Shown here: in pieces, positions 55,095 through 64,000 of the stretch
How positions within the stretch are numbered: position 1 is the first letter of the stretch
Layout of the letters: each line of letters begins with the position of its first letter
Assembly (NCBI GenBank): GCA_001644045.1
Contig: LUUF01000052.1
Location: forward strand, 37,791 to 101,790
Length of the DNA: 64,000 nucleotides
Direction of reading: 5' to 3'
DNA from: Methylomonas methanica
GTDB taxonomy: Bacteria > Pseudomonadota > Gammaproteobacteria > Methylococcales > Methylomonadaceae
Translations under genes and position numbers: made by a program
Notes under the pieces: generated by a model
What the model was told of the DNA's origin: nothing
The model's database searches: none
The model's input: the letters and a program-made list of their open reading frames with translations, nothing else

Positions 55095-56119
55095 AAGCGT
55101 TTTTTAATATATCGCCATATCATTCTTATGGCTAAGTAGAGTCGTGTTAATGAATGAGATGTCCAATTGCTTTGAATAAAGATTAGTGCCGTTCCTGGGT
55201 TTTCAAGTGCCACACGTAAGCAAGTATTAACCCATCTATATTCCAGTTCCTGCATTAAGATATTTTCTGAATATATGTTTGATTTTAGATTCGTTTGTCT
55301 AATACGATGTAGCCATCGCGAACAATCTAATAGCGATGGCGCATCGGTTAAAGTGAAGTAATACGGGTTTGCTAAAAAATTATGGCAAGTTAACTCTTTA
55401 TCAGTTGGATAGAGCTTTAGTTTAAATAACTGATTATTTCGTACATCGTTAGCACATTGAAATTGTCTTTGTAAGTATTCACTACGGTCAATACCTGAAT
55501 ATGTTCGGTAGCATAACAATGGTTCGTTGATATTTGCAAAAATAACATTTCTATCATCCGCCAATCTGCACCACAGGTCATAATCTTCGGCTGGTACTGT
55601 CTCGCTTCGATACGGCTTAACTAAGTCCAGTACTATTTTTTTCCTGAACATGACGGTCGGGTGATAAAAGCATGTATCAAAAAGTAGTCTAGTTTTAATG
55701 TTTTCATTTTTAATTGGTACTTTGAGAATGCTTTCACGATTCTCATAAGTTCTATAATAAGAACCAATTACACTAACTTCCGGGTGATTTTGAAGAAATT
55801 TCCATTGTGTTTCCAGTCGACCTATGGTGGAAATATCATCGGCATCCATTCTTGCAATTACTGATGATTTTGAGTGTGCTAAACCAATGTTCAATGATAA
55901 TGCAATTCCTATATTTTTTTTGTTCTGAATTACTCGAATTCTAGAATCGCTATTTTCATATGTTTTAATAATTTCAAAAGTATTATCTGTTGAACCATCA
56001 TCGATTATCAATAACTCAAAGTCTTTAAAGCTTTGTGTTAGTATGCTTTCAATTGCTTCACTCAAATACGCTTCGCCATTGAAAACTGGCATTAAAACTG
56101 TAATCAGTGGTGAGGTCAT
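55091..56119 (-). CDS. Glycosyltransferase family 2
   Basis: This 342-residue GT-A enzyme shows MPVFNGEAYL, DDGSTDNT and ARMDADDIS. A C-terminal region of about 110 residues extends beyond the catalytic core. It overlaps both neighbours by four bases. The sugar specificity is unknown. Confidence 0.9.
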   Translation of the reverse strand: MTSPLITVLMPVFNGEAYLSEAIESILTQSFKDFELLIIDDGSTDNTFEIIKTYENSDSRIRVIQNKKNIGIALSLNIGLAHSKSSVIARMDADDISTIGRLETQWKFLQNHPEVSVIGSYYRTYENRESILKVPIKNENIKTRLLFDTCFYHPTVMFRKKIVLDLVKPYRSETVPAEDYDLWCRLADDRNVIFANINEPLLCYRTYSGIDRSEYLQRQFQCANDVRNNQLFKLKLYPTDKELTCHNFLANPYYFTLTDAPSLLDCSRWLHRIRQTNLKSNIYSENILMQELEYRWVNTCLRVALENPGTALIFIQSNWTSHSLTRLYLAIRMIWRYIKKRL

Positions 56120-56991
56120 AACTGTACCCAGGACGCAGGTATCAGATCATCAGTTTTTAAAGATGAGTCATTGAACCAGTGTTGAGGGGCGATTACAATT
56201 TTATTTGGGTTAGTATTAAGCCAAGCACCCCACCAGCTAAATGAACTGTTAGCGATGATATTGTGCTTACAATGACTCATTAGAAATATTTCATCGCAAT
56301 CCGAAAATTTATTATTAAGTTCTATGAAAGTCAGTTGTTCGTTAATTGATAAATTATCCTTAGCCCACATTAGGTCGTCACTGAAAATAAAAATATATGG
56401 TTGTTTGATATTTTTCTTTATATGGGAAACAGCATTTTGGTAATAGGAGATGCTGCAAGTTCCATGTATGGCATTCGTCCTTGGATTGGTTACATAGTCG
56501 CCGCGCCTGATGTGTAAGCTTACTGACTCGGTGGATGATATTTTTTCTAGGTATTTCTTTGTTGCATCCAGAGTTAATAATTTTAGTGTAAACTGCTTCA
56601 GTAATTCATTTCTATAGTTTTCAAAATAACGAGCGCTTTGCCAGTAGCCATCGAAATAAATGTCGCCTTTTATGAAAAAAACGTTGCAGTCAAATTGAAC
56701 ACCTGGCTCTTTATAATATGAAGATGCCATAGATTTTGGTTTTTTCAGAATTTTTCTTATTAATTTATCTAACTTAGTTTCATTTTTATATTTTAAGAGG
56801 GTTACTTCATCGTCTGATGCGATTATATTCTTGATTTTGTACTGATCTAAAGCGTATTTTCGTAAATGGTAAGTTTCAAAGTTGCTGATATCTAACTTAA
56901 ATGATGTGTTACGATTTCTGCTCTGTGCATAAATGAAGGCATACTGAAATAATTGGTTTCCAAGGCCTCCAATAATATTCTGTATGATCAC
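56116..56991 (-). CDS. Alpha-1,2-fucosyltransferase (GT11)
   Basis: This 291-residue protein has the GT11 motifs GGLGNQLFQYA at the N-terminus, HIRRGDYV at 160-167 and FSDD near 203. The C-terminal SSFSWWGAWL is typical of the bacterial family. It transfers fucose from GDP-fucose to the O2 of galactose, giving an H-antigen-like structure. It overlaps the GT6 gene upstream and the GT2 gene downstream by four bases each. No GDP-fucose synthesis genes are in the window. Confidence 0.92.
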   Translation of the reverse strand: MIIQNIIGGLGNQLFQYAFIYAQSRNRNTSFKLDISNFETYHLRKYALDQYKIKNIIASDDEVTLLKYKNETKLDKLIRKILKKPKSMASSYYKEPGVQFDCNVFFIKGDIYFDGYWQSARYFENYRNELLKQFTLKLLTLDATKKYLEKISSTESVSLHIRRGDYVTNPRTNAIHGTCSISYYQNAVSHIKKNIKQPYIFIFSDDLMWAKDNLSINEQLTFIELNNKFSDCDEIFLMSHCKHNIIANSSFSWWGAWLNTNPNKIVIAPQHWFNDSSLKTDDLIPASWVQL

Positions 56992-57761
56992 GGGAAGATA
57001 AGTCTAATTTTTTTTAAAATAGATGTTTGTTTCTGGTGTGTTTCTTTAATACCTTTGATGTCAATGTATTTGCTCTTGTCGCGTAAAATCACTTTTTTCT
57101 CAAACGGTATACTCCATCCTTCTGGATACAAATACGATGGTGAGAGGATATGCAAATCATCTTTAATTTCTTGATAATTATTATTTAAATGCGCATTCCA
57201 GTAGCTTTCGTCATGCCATATTGCTATAATTCCATTATTAAGATCATATTCAATGTCGTAATTCAGGGATTTGCATATATTTAAAAAAATATTTGCGTCT
57301 CCGCCCATGATGCCGCCAGGGAAATAATAATATCCATTTTCAATAAAGGCTTTTGACTTTTTACGTTTCTCATAAGTAAATTCGCTTTTGTCTTTATTGA
57401 AAAATCCGGGGTGTATACAAGCGACCAAATTTTTGTTTAGACCAAAAAAGTCAGTTAGTGAAATGTAATCTATAAATTTACAATTAGCGTTTAAAAATAT
57501 AATATAATCGAAATTTTTCAGCTCACCCCCGATGCGTAGAAACATTCTATATCTATAGAGAGTGTTAAAAGGCCAGCCAAGATTGTCTTGATGAATTATT
57601 TCAACATTATGGCTCTTTATAATTTTAGTACTATCTGTGAAAACGAAATATTTTTTTTCGATCCCAGATAAAAAATACTTTTCACTTGAGTTATAAAAGT
57701 CTTCCCAAAAACTATAGTATTTCCCTGTGCAAATATATAATATTCCTATTTTCATAGTCAT
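56988..57761 (-). CDS. Family 6 glycosyltransferase (alpha-1,3-Gal/GalNAc transferase-like)
   Basis: This 257-residue protein resembles the family that includes human blood-group A/B transferases. It shows KKYFVFTD, an NXN triad (N91-A-N93) where vertebrate enzymes have DXD, YYYFPGGIMGG, and WHDESYWN (182-189). The NXN form is characteristic of bacterial GT6 enzymes. The likely reaction is alpha-1,3 addition of Gal or GalNAc to fucosylated galactose. ATG 57761 overlaps the upstream stop (ATGA). The neighbour is the fucosyltransferase that could make its acceptor. Confidence 0.88.
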   Translation of the reverse strand: MTMKIGILYICTGKYYSFWEDFYNSSEKYFLSGIEKKYFVFTDSTKIIKSHNVEIIHQDNLGWPFNTLYRYRMFLRIGGELKNFDYIIFLNANCKFIDYISLTDFFGLNKNLVACIHPGFFNKDKSEFTYEKRKKSKAFIENGYYYFPGGIMGGDANIFLNICKSLNYDIEYDLNNGIIAIWHDESYWNAHLNNNYQEIKDDLHILSPSYLYPEGWSIPFEKKVILRDKSKYIDIKGIKETHQKQTSILKKIRLIFP

Positions 57762-58489
57762 TGTAGTTCGCCAATGCATATGATGGTGGAGAAATAATAA
57801 AATGGATAGGAGTTTCCTAATAGGCGGTAGTAATAATACTCTGGAATACAATACGTCGGTTTTAAGAAGGGATCTGCAAACTTCAACTCAATTGGTTTTA
57901 TTCCTGCGCAATGCATGACTTTTAACACGGTATAAGGAGTAAACCAATATCTGTGATCGCTATTAATTAATTCATTGAGCTTGTATATCTGTTTTCCATA
58001 TGCTAATGACATTATGTTTGGGACTGTGACTGCTATTTTTTTTATATTATTCTTATACTTGCTGTTGATTGAGTTAAGGAATAAAATTGGATTATCGAGA
58101 TGCTCAATTATTTCGCCTAGGAAAATTAAGTCCCAGATTTGATTTTTTATTTCTTGAACTTCTTCTGCTAATAAATCAGCATAAATTAAGTTGGTGTAAC
58201 CATAGTGATCTTTAAGGTATTTTATTGCTTCTTGGTTTATATCAATGCCAATACTGTTTGTGCTTATATCATTTATAATACCTTGCAGCCATTGATTTGA
58301 TGCAATTTTATCGTCAATTACCTCAAAATGATCGCAGCAGCCAAGATGAATTACAGATTTATTTTTTGCTAATTCTTTTATGCTATCAATTCTTGTTTTT
58401 ATGGGGTATTTTCCATCTAATTTAAGTCTGTACCCTGTTGAGAATTTTTTGCCATTTAAATAGCTTAAAACATCATTTTCGATCATCAT
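57758..58489 (-). CDS. SAM-dependent methyltransferase
   Basis: This 243-residue protein has a SAM-binding motif near VIHLGCCDH and IWDLIFLGEIIEHLDNP, the class I pattern. In ABC-exported polysaccharides a methyltransferase often caps the chain and fixes its length, which could apply here given the adjacent wzt. A sugar substrate is not proved. Confidence 0.82.
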   Translation of the reverse strand: MMIENDVLSYLNGKKFSTGYRLKLDGKYPIKTRIDSIKELAKNKSVIHLGCCDHFEVIDDKIASNQWLQGIINDISTNSIGIDINQEAIKYLKDHYGYTNLIYADLLAEEVQEIKNQIWDLIFLGEIIEHLDNPILFLNSINSKYKNNIKKIAVTVPNIMSLAYGKQIYKLNELINSDHRYWFTPYTVLKVMHCAGIKPIELKFADPFLKPTYCIPEYYYYRLLGNSYPFYYFSTIICIGELQ

Positions 58490-58495
58490 ATCATT

Positions 58496-59767
58496 TTAGC
58501 CATGCAAATAAATAGACGACCATTCTAGCTTTGGTCTAACCATGCCAACATATCCACCAAAGTAATCTTTCCTTACAATTGGAGAGTCTTCAACAGTAAT
58601 AAGCATAATATCCTTGAAATCTGTTGTGTTTGCGTAGTTCTCTTCAAAAATCGTCAGGCTTATGGAGTATCTGCCACTGTTTAAAAGCATGTCTGGTATT
58701 TTGCAGGTTGTAGAATAAAAGCCTGTATTTTTGATTTCATAGAATGCAGGGTCGTGGTTGCTTATGCTTATGAATGCTGGTTGTCCATCCATTGAAAAAC
58801 ATATGCAAAATCCAATCCTACCTTTTTCTTTTACTTGATATGTCAGTTTTATAATAAAGCCCAGGTCAGAGCATATATTAAGTAACTCTTCGTTGGAGTA
58901 GTTCAATGTTTCAATTTTTTTTATTTCTATGCGCTGTGTGGTTAATGATTTAAAATTATGTCGATATTTTTTTTCAATTAAAGCACTATATTTTGACGCA
59001 ACAGTATCCAATTGCTCATAACCTGTTAATGACCCATTGTCGAGTAATATTGCATTTTTACATAACGCTCTCAGCGCCGCTATATTGTGGCTTACAAATA
59101 AAACAGTTTTTCCTTCTACGCTTGTTTCTTTCAATTTATCCAGACATTTGCTTTGAAACTGCGCATCCCCTACGGCCAATACTTCATCGACGATTAAAAT
59201 ATCAGGCTCCAAATGCGCAGCCACAGCGAACGCTAGGCGCACGTACATGCCTGACGAATAATGCTTAACCGGCGTATCCAAAAATTTTTCAACTTCGGCA
59301 AAATCAACAATCTCGTCGAATGCTCTTTGAATCTCTTGTTTGCGCATACCTAAAATTGCGCCATTCAGGAATATATTTTCCCTGCCAGTTAGTTCTGGAT
59401 GAAATCCAGTTCCTACTTCCAACAAGCTCGATACTCGGCCATTAATGGTGATTTTTCCAGTGCTAGGATGAGTAATTCGGCTCAATATTTTTAACAGTGT
59501 CGATTTGCCTGCACCGTTTCTGCCTATAATCCCGACCCGGTCACCATGTTTTATTTCAAAATTAATATCTTTTAAGGCCCAGAATTCTTCGGTATTTTCG
59601 AAACTGGCATCGCCTCGGAATGGGTGTAATAAATTCTTACCGAGATTTTTAAAGCTGCGGCTCAGAGATTCTGCCAGACTGGTGTATTGATAACGGCTTT
59701 GCTGTTGATGTTGATGTTGAATAATATATTTTTTGCCGAGGTTTTCGACTTTGATTGCGGTGCTCAT
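58496..59767 (-). CDS. wzt: Polysaccharide ABC exporter ATPase with C-terminal domain
   Basis: This 423-residue protein has an ATPase domain (about 1-240; Walker A GRNGAGKST, signature YSSGMYVRLAFA, Walker B ILIVDEVLAVGD). A C-terminal extension of about 180 residues resembles the carbohydrate-binding domain of Wzt. Such domains recognise a modified chain end before export. The ATG at 59767 begins the conserved N-terminus. The partner permease gene lies just upstream. Confidence 0.92.
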   Translation of the reverse strand: MSTAIKVENLGKKYIIQHQHQQQSRYQYTSLAESLSRSFKNLGKNLLHPFRGDASFENTEEFWALKDINFEIKHGDRVGIIGRNGAGKSTLLKILSRITHPSTGKITINGRVSSLLEVGTGFHPELTGRENIFLNGAILGMRKQEIQRAFDEIVDFAEVEKFLDTPVKHYSSGMYVRLAFAVAAHLEPDILIVDEVLAVGDAQFQSKCLDKLKETSVEGKTVLFVSHNIAALRALCKNAILLDNGSLTGYEQLDTVASKYSALIEKKYRHNFKSLTTQRIEIKKIETLNYSNEELLNICSDLGFIIKLTYQVKEKGRIGFCICFSMDGQPAFISISNHDPAFYEIKNTGFYSTTCKIPDMLLNSGRYSISLTIFEENYANTTDFKDIMLITVEDSPIVRKDYFGGYVGMVRPKLEWSSIYLHG

Positions 59768-59786
59768 CAGGATGTAATTGTGTAAG

Positions 59787-60617
59787 TTACAGGCTGTCGG
59801 CAAATTGCCGTTCCGTGTGCATGAAGTATCGGTAACCAATTAAGAATAATGTCAGAGATATTGCATTGGATAGCAAAAATCCATCCCAGTAAATATTGGA
59901 GTTATCGCCTATCACAATCCAGCGAAAGCCATCTATGACGCCAACCATGGGATTTAACGAATACCATAAACGCCATTGTTCCGGTACGACTTGGCTGCTA
60001 AAGCCAACTGGAGATATATATAGACCTATCTGTACGATAAAAGGAATGACATAACGAAAATCTCGGTATTTTACGTTGAGTGCCGAGATTAGATAACCCA
60101 AGCCTAAAGCAGTGATTGCGGCCAATAATAAGAACAATGGCATCAACAAAATATAAATCGAAGGCTGGAAGCGATACCAAGCCATCAAAGCTAGTAACAG
60201 CACGAATGAAATTAGGAAGTCGACGATATTCACCAACAATGGCGCAGTGGGAACGATAATTCTGGGGAAATAGACTTTGCTGATCATTGCCGAGTTATTA
60301 ACCACCGCGTTGGCGCTTTCGCTTAGCGTATTGGAAAAAAAATTCCAAGGCAGCATCGCGGTAAACACCATGATGGCATAAGGTGCTTCGCCTTCCGTCG
60401 GCAGTTTGGCGATTCTGCCGAAAATCACAGTGAACACCAACATTGTCAGTAATGGCCTGATGACTGCCCAGGCCGCGCCTATGGCAGTTTGTTTGTAGCG
60501 GACTTTGAAGTCCCTCCATGCCAGAAAATAAAACAAGTCCCGGTATTCCCATAATTCACGCCCCGAGTCGCCCAGTGTTTTATTGGGGGTAATAACAATT
60601 TGTTGCCGGGTACTCAT
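59787..60617 (-). CDS. wzm: Polysaccharide ABC exporter permease
   Basis: This 276-residue protein has six membrane segments and the ABC-2 pattern with YKQTAIGAAWA near the N-terminus. With Wzt it moves undecaprenyl-linked polysaccharide across the inner membrane. It is the first gene of the minus-strand locus; the 206-base stretch upstream should hold the promoter. The start at 60617 gives a normal Wzm length. Confidence 0.93.
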   Translation of the reverse strand: MSTRQQIVITPNKTLGDSGRELWEYRDLFYFLAWRDFKVRYKQTAIGAAWAVIRPLLTMLVFTVIFGRIAKLPTEGEAPYAIMVFTAMLPWNFFSNTLSESANAVVNNSAMISKVYFPRIIVPTAPLLVNIVDFLISFVLLLALMAWYRFQPSIYILLMPLFLLLAAITALGLGYLISALNVKYRDFRYVIPFIVQIGLYISPVGFSSQVVPEQWRLWYSLNPMVGVIDGFRWIVIGDNSNIYWDGFLLSNAISLTLFLIGYRYFMHTERQFADSL

Positions 60618-60823
60618 TTGATTATGCGGTTTGGCTGATGGCTTACGTGAAGTTTGACATAGGCTCAGGTCAAGATCGGGCCGGGATTTAGAGCTTGATG
60701 AACGAACAAGTGTAGTAGAAATGGTGCAAGGAACTGAAGTTTTTTTGCGGAAGCGAACATCTTCAATTCCAATGCTTAGCTGTCACAAAGTCTCTAGAGG
60801 TGTAAAGATTGGCATCTACAAGG

Positions 60824-62935
60824 CTAGCGCACCGATCGTTTTTTCGGGAATCCGGTATATTTGGTTTTGAACGGTGTGGTTTTAGATCGTGTTTTGACTG
60901 CTTGGTCATCGGTTTTCGGCTGAAAACTCGGCACCAAATGCTGTTTACCATTGCCAATCAAGTCCGCCCGTCCCATATCTTTCAGCGCCTCCCGCAATAA
61001 CGGCCAGTTTTTCGGATCATGGTAGCGCAAAAACGCCTTATGCAAGCGCCGTTGCTTAATGCTTTTTGGAATCGCTATATCAGGGCTGTTGCGGGCCACT
61101 TTGTGCAGTGTGTCCTTGCCGGAATGATACATGGCGGTGGCGATAGACATCGGCGAGGGCAAGAAAGCCTGGACTTGGTCGGCGCGGAAGCCGTTGCGTT
61201 TTAGCCATAACGCCAGATTCAGCATGTCCTTATCTTCGGTGCCGGGGTGGGCGGCGATGAAGTAGGGGATTAGATACTGCTCCTTGCCGGCTTCCTTGGA
61301 GTACTTATCAAACATCTGCTTGAAGCGGTCGTAAGTACCCATGCCGGGTTTCATCATTTTCGACAGCGGGCCTTGCTCGGTGTGTTCCGGAGCGATTTTC
61401 AGGTAGCCGCCGACATGATGAGTGACCAGCTCTTTTACATATTCCGGGGTTTCCACTGCTATGTCGTAACGTAGGCCGGAGGCAATGAAGATTTTCTTGA
61501 TGCCCGGTAGTTTTCGGGCGCGCCGGTAGAGTTTGACCAGCGGCGTTTGATCGGTGTTTAGATTGTGACAAATACCCGGATACACGCAAGATGGTTTGCG
61601 GCAGGATTCTTCGATTTTTGGGTCTTTGCAAGCCAGCCGCCACATATTGGCGGTCGGTCCACCCAGATCCGAAATATGGCCGGTAAAGTTCGGCGAGGTG
61701 TCGCGGATCGCTTCGATCTCGCGAATGATCGAGTCTTCCGAGCGGTTTTGGATGATGCGGCCTTCGTGTTCGGTGATCGAACAAAAGCTGCAGCCGCCGA
61801 AACAGCCGCGCATGATCAGCACAGAATGTTGGATCATTTCAAAAGCCGGGATATTGGCTTTGCCGTAATGGGTGTGCGGCAAGCGCGAGTAGGGCAGGTC
61901 GAACACGCCGTCCATCTCAGGCGTGGTCAGCGGTAATGGTGGTGGGTTAATCCATACTTCGCGGTTGCCGTGGCGCTGAATCAAGGCGCGGGCGTTGCCG
62001 GGATTGGTTTCACCGTGCATCACCCGCGAAGCATGCGCGTACAGAATCGGATCGTCTTTTACCGCATCATATTCCGGCAAGCGGATTACGGTCTGCATGC
62101 GCTGCTTGTTAGCGATGGGTTTGAATTGAATTACCTTTTCGTCTGCCGCAAGTTCGGATTTTGAATCACATGCCGGCATTTCCTGATACGGATTCGCGTG
62201 AGAAATCACCGCGCCCGGCTTATCGATGTCCGTGGAATCTTTCTCCATCCAGCCCTGCGGTATCTGTTTCACAAAATGCACGGTGCCGCGAATGCCTTTC
62301 AAATCGGCAATGGTTTCGCCTTTCGCCAGTCGTTGGGCGATTTCCACCACTTGCCGTTCGGCGTTGCCGTACACCAGTAAGTCTGCTTTGGAATCCAGCA
62401 AGATAGACTTGCGTACCTTGTCCGACCAGTAATCGTAATGCGCAATCCTGCGCAGACTGGCCTCGATACCGCCGATCACGATAGGCACGTTTTTGTAGGC
62501 TTCGCGGCAACGGTGGGCATAGACATTCACGGCGCGGTCCGGGCGTTTGCCGGCTGCGCCATCGGCAGTATAAGCGTCATTGGAGCGGATCTTCTTGTCC
62601 GAGGTGTAACGATTCACCATCGAATCCATATTGCCGCCAGTTACGCCAAAAAACAGCTTGGGTTGGCCCAGCCGCCTAAAGTCCTCGGCGCTATGCCAAT
62701 CCGGTTGCGAGATGATGCCGACTCGGAATCCCTGGGCTTCCAAAACCCGGCCAATCACCGCCATGCCAAAGCTGGGATGATCGACGTAGGCATCGCCGGT
62801 TACCAAGATAACGTCGCAAGCATCCCAGCCCAATTGCTGCATTTCAGCCAGCGTCATCGGCAATTCCGGCGCCGGGCCGAAGCGGTGCGCCCAGTATTTT
62901 TTATAGCCGAAGATGTTGGGAGCGTTGTGTATCAC
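60824..62935 (-). CDS. ygiQ: YgiQ-family radical SAM protein
   Basis: This 703-residue protein has an N-terminal UPF0313 domain and a radical-SAM core. The cluster-binding motif is CFGGCSFCS (CxxxCxxC). A basic tail ends the protein. E. coli YgiQ has similar length and an equivalent N-terminus. The reaction is unknown. The GTG at 62935 overlaps the stop of the upstream gene (GTGA), so the two are coupled. Confidence 0.93.
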   Translation of the reverse strand: MIHNAPNIFGYKKYWAHRFGPAPELPMTLAEMQQLGWDACDVILVTGDAYVDHPSFGMAVIGRVLEAQGFRVGIISQPDWHSAEDFRRLGQPKLFFGVTGGNMDSMVNRYTSDKKIRSNDAYTADGAAGKRPDRAVNVYAHRCREAYKNVPIVIGGIEASLRRIAHYDYWSDKVRKSILLDSKADLLVYGNAERQVVEIAQRLAKGETIADLKGIRGTVHFVKQIPQGWMEKDSTDIDKPGAVISHANPYQEMPACDSKSELAADEKVIQFKPIANKQRMQTVIRLPEYDAVKDDPILYAHASRVMHGETNPGNARALIQRHGNREVWINPPPLPLTTPEMDGVFDLPYSRLPHTHYGKANIPAFEMIQHSVLIMRGCFGGCSFCSITEHEGRIIQNRSEDSIIREIEAIRDTSPNFTGHISDLGGPTANMWRLACKDPKIEESCRKPSCVYPGICHNLNTDQTPLVKLYRRARKLPGIKKIFIASGLRYDIAVETPEYVKELVTHHVGGYLKIAPEHTEQGPLSKMMKPGMGTYDRFKQMFDKYSKEAGKEQYLIPYFIAAHPGTEDKDMLNLALWLKRNGFRADQVQAFLPSPMSIATAMYHSGKDTLHKVARNSPDIAIPKSIKQRRLHKAFLRYHDPKNWPLLREALKDMGRADLIGNGKQHLVPSFQPKTDDQAVKTRSKTTPFKTKYTGFPKKRSVR

Positions 62936-63735
62936 GATTTTATAATCCGGTTGAAGACGTTGGGGTTGTGGCGTTTTAAATCCAGCAGATAGGTGGGAAA
63001 CTCCAGCTGATATAACTGTTCAAGCTGTTTGGCTTTGTCGATCAGCTGTTTGACGCCGGGCTTTGCCATGGCTTCGCCAAAGGCAAAACCGATCACGTTA
63101 CCGCGATTGCGCACCGGCAAAAACAACATGCGCCTATCGAACATGCGGCCCAGATTCCAGACAACTTGCTGGAACATGTCCTTGTCGGTGCCCCATAAGT
63201 TGATCACCAGCAGACCGTTCTTGGTCAGCAAGGTTCGGCAATTGTCGAAAAAAGTTTCGCTGCTCACTTCCGGGGCCATGCCGTCGTGGTCGTAAGCGTC
63301 TATCACGATCAAGTCGTGCTGTTCGCTTTGCACCTGGCTAGCCTGATGCACATGTTGCGCGCCGCAGCCGATCTTGATTTTCAGGCGCGGATCGAACGGC
63401 AAACCGAAATGACTACGCGCCACTTTCAAAACGCTGCCCCGAAATTCCACGACCTTGAGTCGGCAATCGGCAAACTGATGCAGCATGAATTTGGCGATGG
63501 TGCCGCCGCCTAAGCCTATCATCAATATTTCGCGGGGCGTGTCATGAAACATTAAGCCTGCCATCATGGCTCGTGCATAAAGAGAATGGAGGCGGTCGGG
63601 TTCGGCCAGCAGCATGCTGCTTTGCCGGGCATGCGAGCCAAAGTGCAAGGCCCTGACGCCTTCCTTGTCAACGATTTCTATGATGCCTTCGTCGTCGTGG
63701 CTTTGGTGTACCACCAGGCCTTCATATTTGTACAT
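62932..63735 (-). CDS. Spermidine-synthase-like protein
   Basis: This 267-residue protein has the polyamine-synthase-type SAM fold: [12 protein letters not shown], an acidic VVEFR stretch and VIDAYDHDG. The motif order fits the aminopropyltransferase superfamily. Substrate residues typical of true spermidine synthases are not obvious, so it may be a related methyltransferase-like protein. It is the first gene of a two-gene unit with ygiQ. Confidence 0.8.
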   Translation of the reverse strand: MYKYEGLVVHQSHDDEGIIEIVDKEGVRALHFGSHARQSSMLLAEPDRLHSLYARAMMAGLMFHDTPREILMIGLGGGTIAKFMLHQFADCRLKVVEFRGSVLKVARSHFGLPFDPRLKIKIGCGAQHVHQASQVQSEQHDLIVIDAYDHDGMAPEVSSETFFDNCRTLLTKNGLLVINLWGTDKDMFQQVVWNLGRMFDRRMLFLPVRNRGNVIGFAFGEAMAKPGVKQLIDKAKQLEQLYQLEFPTYLLDLKRHNPNVFNRIIKS

Positions 63736-63807
63736 GCGCTGCAGCGAACCGTAAAGATAAGACTATTTTCCTTGAAAATCCGGCGCTTGTCTTGTTAATA
63801 GTGCGTT

Positions 63808-63893
63808 GGTGACAATTTAGTCACCTTGTAAAACAAAGGGATATTGAGCTAATGCGGCTCATTTATGGATAGGGGTGCGAATTGTTTCGCACC
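63808..63893. promoter_or_regulatory. Two palindromes upstream of the spermidine-synthase-like gene
   Basis: GGTGAC-AATTTA-GTCACC (63808-63825) and GGTGCGAA-TTGT-TTCGCACC (63874-63893) lie 73 and 139 bases upstream of the start at 63735. Both are perfect dyads with GGTG ends. They could be operators, or the second could end transcription of a gene outside the window. No reading frame of note was seen in 63736-64000. Confidence 0.4.
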
Positions 63894-64000
63894 GTAAATT
63901 GAAGGCTTGGAAGAGGCGGTATTGATTGCCGTAAAGCGAGTGATGAGATAACGGGTGATCGCTAAAAATTAAAAACCTCCTTCTCCCTCTGCACCCTCCG

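Noticed and set aside
1..64000. tRNA, rRNA, riboswitch or CRISPR arrays
   Set aside because: None found on reading the gaps between genes. A single CRISPR-like repeat is listed as a weak finding.

Overview
The window looks like chromosomal DNA from a gammaproteobacterial methylotroph, most likely a Methylomonas-type methanotroph. That placement is an inference. It rests on a beta-ribofuranosylaminobenzene 5'-phosphate synthase (tetrahydromethanopterin pathway), gammaproteobacterial gene orders (rseA-rseB-mucD, gcvR-bcp, nagZ-hpt-thioinosine phosphorylase), a complete oxaloacetate decarboxylase operon and moderate GC in housekeeping genes. No methane monooxygenase, rRNA or tRNA gene was seen. 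Gene density is high and most neighbours are tightly coupled.

1-20.9 kb is mostly core genome. It holds the tail of rseA, then rseB, a MucD-type protease and cysM; a three-gene envelope module of unknown role; an HD-GYP protein and PAS histidine kinase pair bracketed by two related palindromes; pntAB; and a GGDEF response regulator leading into a nucleotidyltransferase, a HAD phosphatase and the beta-RFAP synthase. soxYZ stand alone without other sox genes. An overlapping nagZ-hpt-MTI phosphorylase set handles cell-wall and purine salvage.

20.9-36.6 kb is more mixed: a FliL-like protein, a HIT protein, an autotransporter, mepA, an acyltransferase, dbpA, several unrecognised genes, and an accessory patch at 31.3-33.5 kb. 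In that patch a REP-associated tyrosine transposase and an AT-rich orphan caspase-like protease lie between long palindromes of one sequence family. A DUF2130 coiled-coil protein and a SulP transporter follow.

36.9-45.3 kb carries pgaBCD (poly-N-acetylglucosamine export, no pgaA seen), gcvR, bcp and oadGAB.

45.3-60.6 kb is a surface polysaccharide locus, nearly all on the minus strand and increasingly AT-rich. It contains an ABC exporter (wzm, wzt with a C-terminal extension), a methyltransferase, a GT6-family glycosyltransferase, an alpha-1,2-fucosyltransferase of family GT11, several GT2 and GT4 enzymes, a large HAD protein and UDP-galactopyranose mutase. A nucleotidyltransferase/HEPN toxin-antitoxin-like pair sits inside it. 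The GT11 and GT6 neighbours suggest a glycan resembling vertebrate A/B blood-group structures.

60.8-63.7 kb ends with a YgiQ-type radical SAM protein coupled to a spermidine-synthase-like protein.
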